NCBI GenBank assembly: GCA_002479035.1
Contig: DLLA01000103.1
Coordinates: 2,724-11,408, forward strand
DNA length: 8,685 nucleotides
DNA from: Bacteroidales bacterium UBA7574
GTDB taxonomy: Bacteria > Bacteroidota > Bacteroidia > Bacteroidales > Paludibacteraceae
Direction: 5' to 3'
Part shown: positions 5,990 through 8,685 of the stretch, piece by piece
Position numbering within the stretch: the stretch's first letter is position 1
How the letters are laid out: each line of letters starts with the position of its first letter
Notes under the pieces: model-generated
Told to the model about the DNA's origin: nothing
Database searches by the model: none
Seen by the model: only the letters and a program-made list of their open reading frames with translations
Translations under genes and position numbers: made by a program

Positions 5990-7638
5990 ATCCTATAGAG
6001 GAACGCACACTTGCCATATTGAATCGCAGCACGGAGATTATCCGTGAGTTGCCCGATTCTGTCAGATGGTTGGATGAGATTGCCGCACTCAAATTGCAGG
6101 TATATACACCTTGCAGGTTGGCAGTAGGCGGGCGTGTCAAGGCGGGTAAGAGTACGTTTATCAATACATTGCTGGGCGAAGACCTTGCGTTGGTGGGTGA
6201 GACCGAGGCTACTGCCACTATCAACCGATTTGTGTATGGCAAACCTGCCAATCCTGTATATCCTGTCAAAGTCGTTTATAAAGATGGCAGAGAGGAATTC
6301 GTCAGTCAGACATTTATGGATTCTTTGCAGGGACATGTCCCCGCTGCGGCTGCCAAACGGAGGAATGTCCTCTATTTTGAGCGTCAGTTGGAGAACCCGA
6401 TTTTGAAGGACTTTATCCTTATCGACACACCGGGAACAGATGCCGTGGTCAGTGACCACCAAGAGGCTGCCGAGACTGTATTTGGCATCCATTCGCAGGA
6501 CGAGGAGCAACTTCGCCGCGAACATGATGCCCAGACGCGCGAACTCACGGCAAAAGCAGATGCCGTCATCTATCTGGTCGGAGCGGTTGCCAATGCGGGG
6601 AACAAACAGTTCTTGGACGATTTCGCACAAGCGTGTGAGGGTGCATCTGCCCTCAATGCCATAGGCATCATATCCCGTATTGACGAGGAAGAAGCCACCC
6701 TTTATAATAGTCGGGAGCAGGCAGCCTATGTGGCAAATAGCCTCAAGGAGCAATTGAGTGATGTCTTGCCCGTTTCTGCCTGTCTATATACAGCCGTGCG
6801 GAACAACGAGCACAATCTGGCACATTGGCAAAGCCTGCTACGGACTATTCCCGAGGTTGTTTTCACCAAATACCTCAGTGCAAAACAGGATGCTTGGGAA
6901 GGGAAATACGACGCTGCATTATTGAAACAATATCCGAATCTCTTGCCGGCAGATGTACGCAGACAGATGAAAGGTAACATTCCTTGGGGAGCATTTCGTG
7001 CTATCATCAAGGTGCTCTATCAAGAGGCTTCGGTAGAGGTCGCGACAAAGAAACTATACGAGTTGGCGAATTTTGACGAGGTAAAGCAGGTATTGCAGGA
7101 GCAGTTCTTCAATCGCAGCAAGGCGATACGTTGTACGGTTCTGCTCAGCAAACTGAATAAGATACTCCTGCTTATTCGCAACGATGCAATGTACTCTGTC
7201 AAACGTGCCGCCAAGAAATCTACGGAGTGGGAATTGCTGATTAGGCAATATATTCGTCCTGCCGACTCTGCCGCAGCAGAGGAACTGACTGCTTTTATCC
7301 GCTCGCAAATCAAGACAGAGACTGACATCGAGCGATTGGATAAGGCGATACTGGAGGAGTTGGTCAAGCCAACCGAACAATTGCTATCCGAGATTCAGGG
7401 GCAGAACGAAAATTACAAGATGCTCAAAGAGGTACAAAGCCATCGGGAACATTTCTCACAAGAGCAATACGTCGAACTCTGTACACTCTTCGGCTTGCAT
7501 CGTGGAGGACGAGGCGATTTGACCAACGAGCAGAAAACGAAACGCCAGATGTTTTGGCAAGGTAAATCAATGCGGTACGTAGACCCGAAGATGCAAGAGA
7601 TTGCAGTCTATGCCGCACAAACGTATGGGAGATTATAA
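5986..7638 (+). CDS. Dynamin-like GTPase without membrane segment
   Basis: A 550-residue GTPase. The G domain has G1 GRVKAGKST (49-57), a Thr-rich switch at ETEATATIN (72-80) and G3 IDTPGTD (146-152). In the G4 position the usual (N/T)KxD appears as SRID (230-233): the aspartate needed for guanine contact is kept but the lysine is replaced by arginine. An extra charged helix (about 165-190) lies between G3 and the next strand. The rest is predicted to be helical, with a moderately hydrophobic stretch, IPWGAFRAIIKVLY (332-345), but no true transmembrane helix, so the protein is probably soluble and may partner the membrane-associated dynamin encoded at 2835-4733. I chose the ATG at 5986, which overlaps the previous stop as ATGA like other junctions here; the frame is also open from a TTG at 5947, which would add 13 residues with no family similarity that I can see. 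Confidence 0.87.
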   Translation: MNPIEERTLAILNRSTEIIRELPDSVRWLDEIAALKLQVYTPCRLAVGGRVKAGKSTFINTLLGEDLALVGETEATATINRFVYGKPANPVYPVKVVYKDGREEFVSQTFMDSLQGHVPAAAAKRRNVLYFERQLENPILKDFILIDTPGTDAVVSDHQEAAETVFGIHSQDEEQLRREHDAQTRELTAKADAVIYLVGAVANAGNKQFLDDFAQACEGASALNAIGIISRIDEEEATLYNSREQAAYVANSLKEQLSDVLPVSACLYTAVRNNEHNLAHWQSLLRTIPEVVFTKYLSAKQDAWEGKYDAALLKQYPNLLPADVRRQMKGNIPWGAFRAIIKVLYQEASVEVATKKLYELANFDEVKQVLQEQFFNRSKAIRCTVLLSKLNKILLLIRNDAMYSVKRAAKKSTEWELLIRQYIRPADSAAAEELTAFIRSQIKTETDIERLDKAILEELVKPTEQLLSEIQGQNENYKMLKEVQSHREHFSQEQYVELCTLFGLHRGGRGDLTNEQKTKRQMFWQGKSMRYVDPKMQEIAVYAAQTYGRL

Positions 7639-7645
7639 TGAATGT

Positions 7646-8044
7646 ATGAACCAAATTCTAACAACATTGCTTACCCGTTGGCGCGATTGTGCCACTAAAC
7701 AAGTCGTGCAACCCAATCGGTATGCACCATCGCCATCACAAGACTTTGAGGCTCTCTGTTTACAACTGGCGCAAATGGTGAAGGCCTACGACCAACTGGC
7801 GGCACAGATGCCCGACGGTGAAGCCAAAGATTTGCTCTCTGATATGTCCGAGCAAATCATCACCTCTATGAATCTGGGTGGTTGCACACCCATCACCAAA
7901 GAAACATCTTTCTGCTCCCTCCGCCACAAACCCGTCCCCTTTACCCTCATCGAAGACGGCACTCCTATCCGTGCCATCCTCCGTGCAGGAGTAGAACTGA
8001 ATAGTAAAGTGCTGATAAAAGCAATAGTTAAAATCAACAACTAA
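7646..8044 (+). CDS. Minimal GrpE-like nucleotide exchange factor
   Basis: A small protein of 132 residues from the ATG at 7646. Its carboxy-terminal 50 residues match the GrpE beta-domain pattern: Phe89 and His94 in FCSLRHKPV, DGTPIRAILRAG (104-115), then VELNSKVLIKAIVKI (116-130), comparable to the (Y/F)xLNxRVLRPAxVxV ending of GrpE. The long paired amino-terminal helix of classical GrpE (about 190-200 residues in total) is shortened to about 40-75. GrpE opens the Hsp70 nucleotide cleft to release ADP; here the likely partner is the Hsp70-type ATPase encoded at 4730-5989. It starts 7 bases after the second dynamin. In-frame ATGs at 7625 and 7601 would overlap that gene and add residues of no recognisable value, so 7646 is preferred but not certain. 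The similarity is divergent and read by eye; a missed J-domain or unrelated fold is less likely. Confidence 0.72.
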   Translation: MNQILTTLLTRWRDCATKQVVQPNRYAPSPSQDFEALCLQLAQMVKAYDQLAAQMPDGEAKDLLSDMSEQIITSMNLGGCTPITKETSFCSLRHKPVPFTLIEDGTPIRAILRAGVELNSKVLIKAIVKINN

Positions 8045-8074
8045 AACAAACTCTATCAAATTTACAATAACTTT

Positions 8075-8685
8075 ATGTTGAATTATTCTCGAGAAAATAG
8101 ACGCAATTTGCTTAATATGGCAGATGCAGCGGATGCATCTGTAGAAATGAGGATAGATGCGAATGCTATAAATTTGGGATTAAATACTCCTATTTATCGT
8201 ATCCTTTCATATCACCGATTTTTGGAAATGGTGAAAACCAATCAAAATACTTTGGCCCGTCCGTCAATGTGGGATGATCCTTTTGAAAATGTACTCTTAA
8301 ATCACGAATACAGAAAACCGGATGGTGAATTGATAGACATGTCATGTATTAGTGATAGTTGGTATGGTCAATGTTGGACTCATCGTAGCGAAGAGTGTGA
8401 TGGTCTATGGCGTGTTTATACCAACAACGGAGCCAAAAGAAGTGTTCGTATCAAGACAACTGTCCGAAAGATATTTGAACCATTATATGATGATGGGGCA
8501 AAAGATAAAGAATGGCAGTTCTTTATTGGTAGAGTAGATTATTCTACAGAAGAAGAAATTAGGGGCGTATTGGAACTGGCATCCCAACCATTGGCAAGCG
8601 ACCCTACAAATGTTAATCAAATGCAGATGCTTTTGACAAAAAGGAAAGAATTTAGTTATGAACAGGAGGTGCGAATCTTGTATTG
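8075..8685 (+). CDS. DUF2971-like protein, 3' end outside window
   Basis: An open frame from the ATG at 8075 runs 203 codons to the right edge without a stop, so the gene is partial. Three blocks resemble DUF2971: ARPSMWDDPFEN (61-72), CWTHRSEECDGLWRVYTNNG (100-119; compare the usual WSHY...GxCIEF block), and LLTKRKEFSYEQEVRILY (186-203; compare LxxKxxxWxYExExR). The biochemical activity of DUF2971 is not established to my knowledge; members are often found in variable regions beside phage or defence genes. It starts 30 bases after the GrpE-like stop, with no terminator between, so read-through from the operon is possible. A TAACTTTA (8068-8075) resembling a -7 box overlaps the start codon and is probably chance. 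Its A/T-rich composition differs from the operon, which hints at a separate origin. A shorter start at 8117 is possible. Confidence 0.7.
   Translation, partial: MLNYSRENRRNLLNMADAADASVEMRIDANAINLGLNTPIYRILSYHRFLEMVKTNQNTLARPSMWDDPFENVLLNHEYRKPDGELIDMSCISDSWYGQCWTHRSEECDGLWRVYTNNGAKRSVRIKTTVRKIFEPLYDDGAKDKEWQFFIGRVDYSTEEEIRGVLELASQPLASDPTNVNQMQMLLTKRKEFSYEQEVRILY

Noticed and set aside
5911..6753. Long reverse-strand open frame of 280 codons opposite the Hsp70-like end and the second dynamin
   Set aside because: It lies antisense to two strongly supported GTPase/ATPase genes, has no recognisable domain, and its Cys- and Arg-rich composition is typical of a shadow frame.
8068..8075. TAACTTTA as a -7 promoter box for the DUF2971-like gene
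   Set aside because: It overlaps the start codon, lacks the final G of TAnnTTTG, and has no convincing TTTG at the right distance.
1..8685. CRISPR array, tRNA, rRNA or insertion sequence
   Set aside because: No spaced direct repeats of CRISPR length, no cloverleaf or rRNA motif, and no transposase reading frame or terminal inverted repeats were found; the only tandem repeat is the 9-mer tract.

Overview
The window reads as accessory DNA from a Bacteroidota genome, most likely of the order Bacteroidales. The evidence is two upstream regions matching the Bacteroidota promoter pattern (TTTG, about 20 bp, TAnnTTTG), A/T-rich start regions that mostly lack a Shine-Dalgarno sequence, and a run of degenerate 9-nt repeats of a kind I associate with Bacteroidales intergenic regions. 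The species cannot be fixed from the sequence alone.

Layout. Bases 1-404 hold no convincing gene: a short open tail at the left edge, ten tandem copies of a degenerate 9-mer (115-205), and a promoter (238-269). Bases 405-755 encode a 116-residue protein that looks like the amino-terminal part of a larger Bacteroidota DNA-binding protein, probably truncated. Bases 756-1131 are non-coding, with TCTGTTG-type microrepeats and then a near-perfect promoter whose -33 box lies in a GCAAAT/ATTTGC palindromic cluster. Bases 1132-8044 are a tightly packed same-strand operon of six genes. Bases 8075-8685 are the start of a DUF2971-like gene that runs off the right edge; it looks more A/T-rich than the operon.

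The operon is the main content. In order it encodes an ECF-like sigma-70 factor, an intracellular C39-like (papain-fold) cysteine peptidase with an acidic tail, a dynamin-like GTPase with a hydrophobic membrane-insertion segment, an Hsp70-type ATPase domain in which a four-cysteine zinc ribbon replaces the substrate-binding domain, a second dynamin-like GTPase without a membrane segment, and a minimal GrpE-like nucleotide exchange factor. Three junctions are ATGA overlaps and the other two gaps are under 10 nt, so translational coupling and one functional unit are likely.

Working model (inference): the sigma factor amplifies expression of its own operon. The Hsp70/GrpE pair forms a dedicated nucleotide-driven switch or assembly factor for the two dynamins, which act at membranes. 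The peptidase is either the effector or the regulator that releases the response. Paired dynamin-like proteins are known from the Eleos (LeoA/LeoBC) anti-phage system, so a defence or membrane-stress role is plausible. The sequence does not prove this, and I do not recognise the full combination as a named system.
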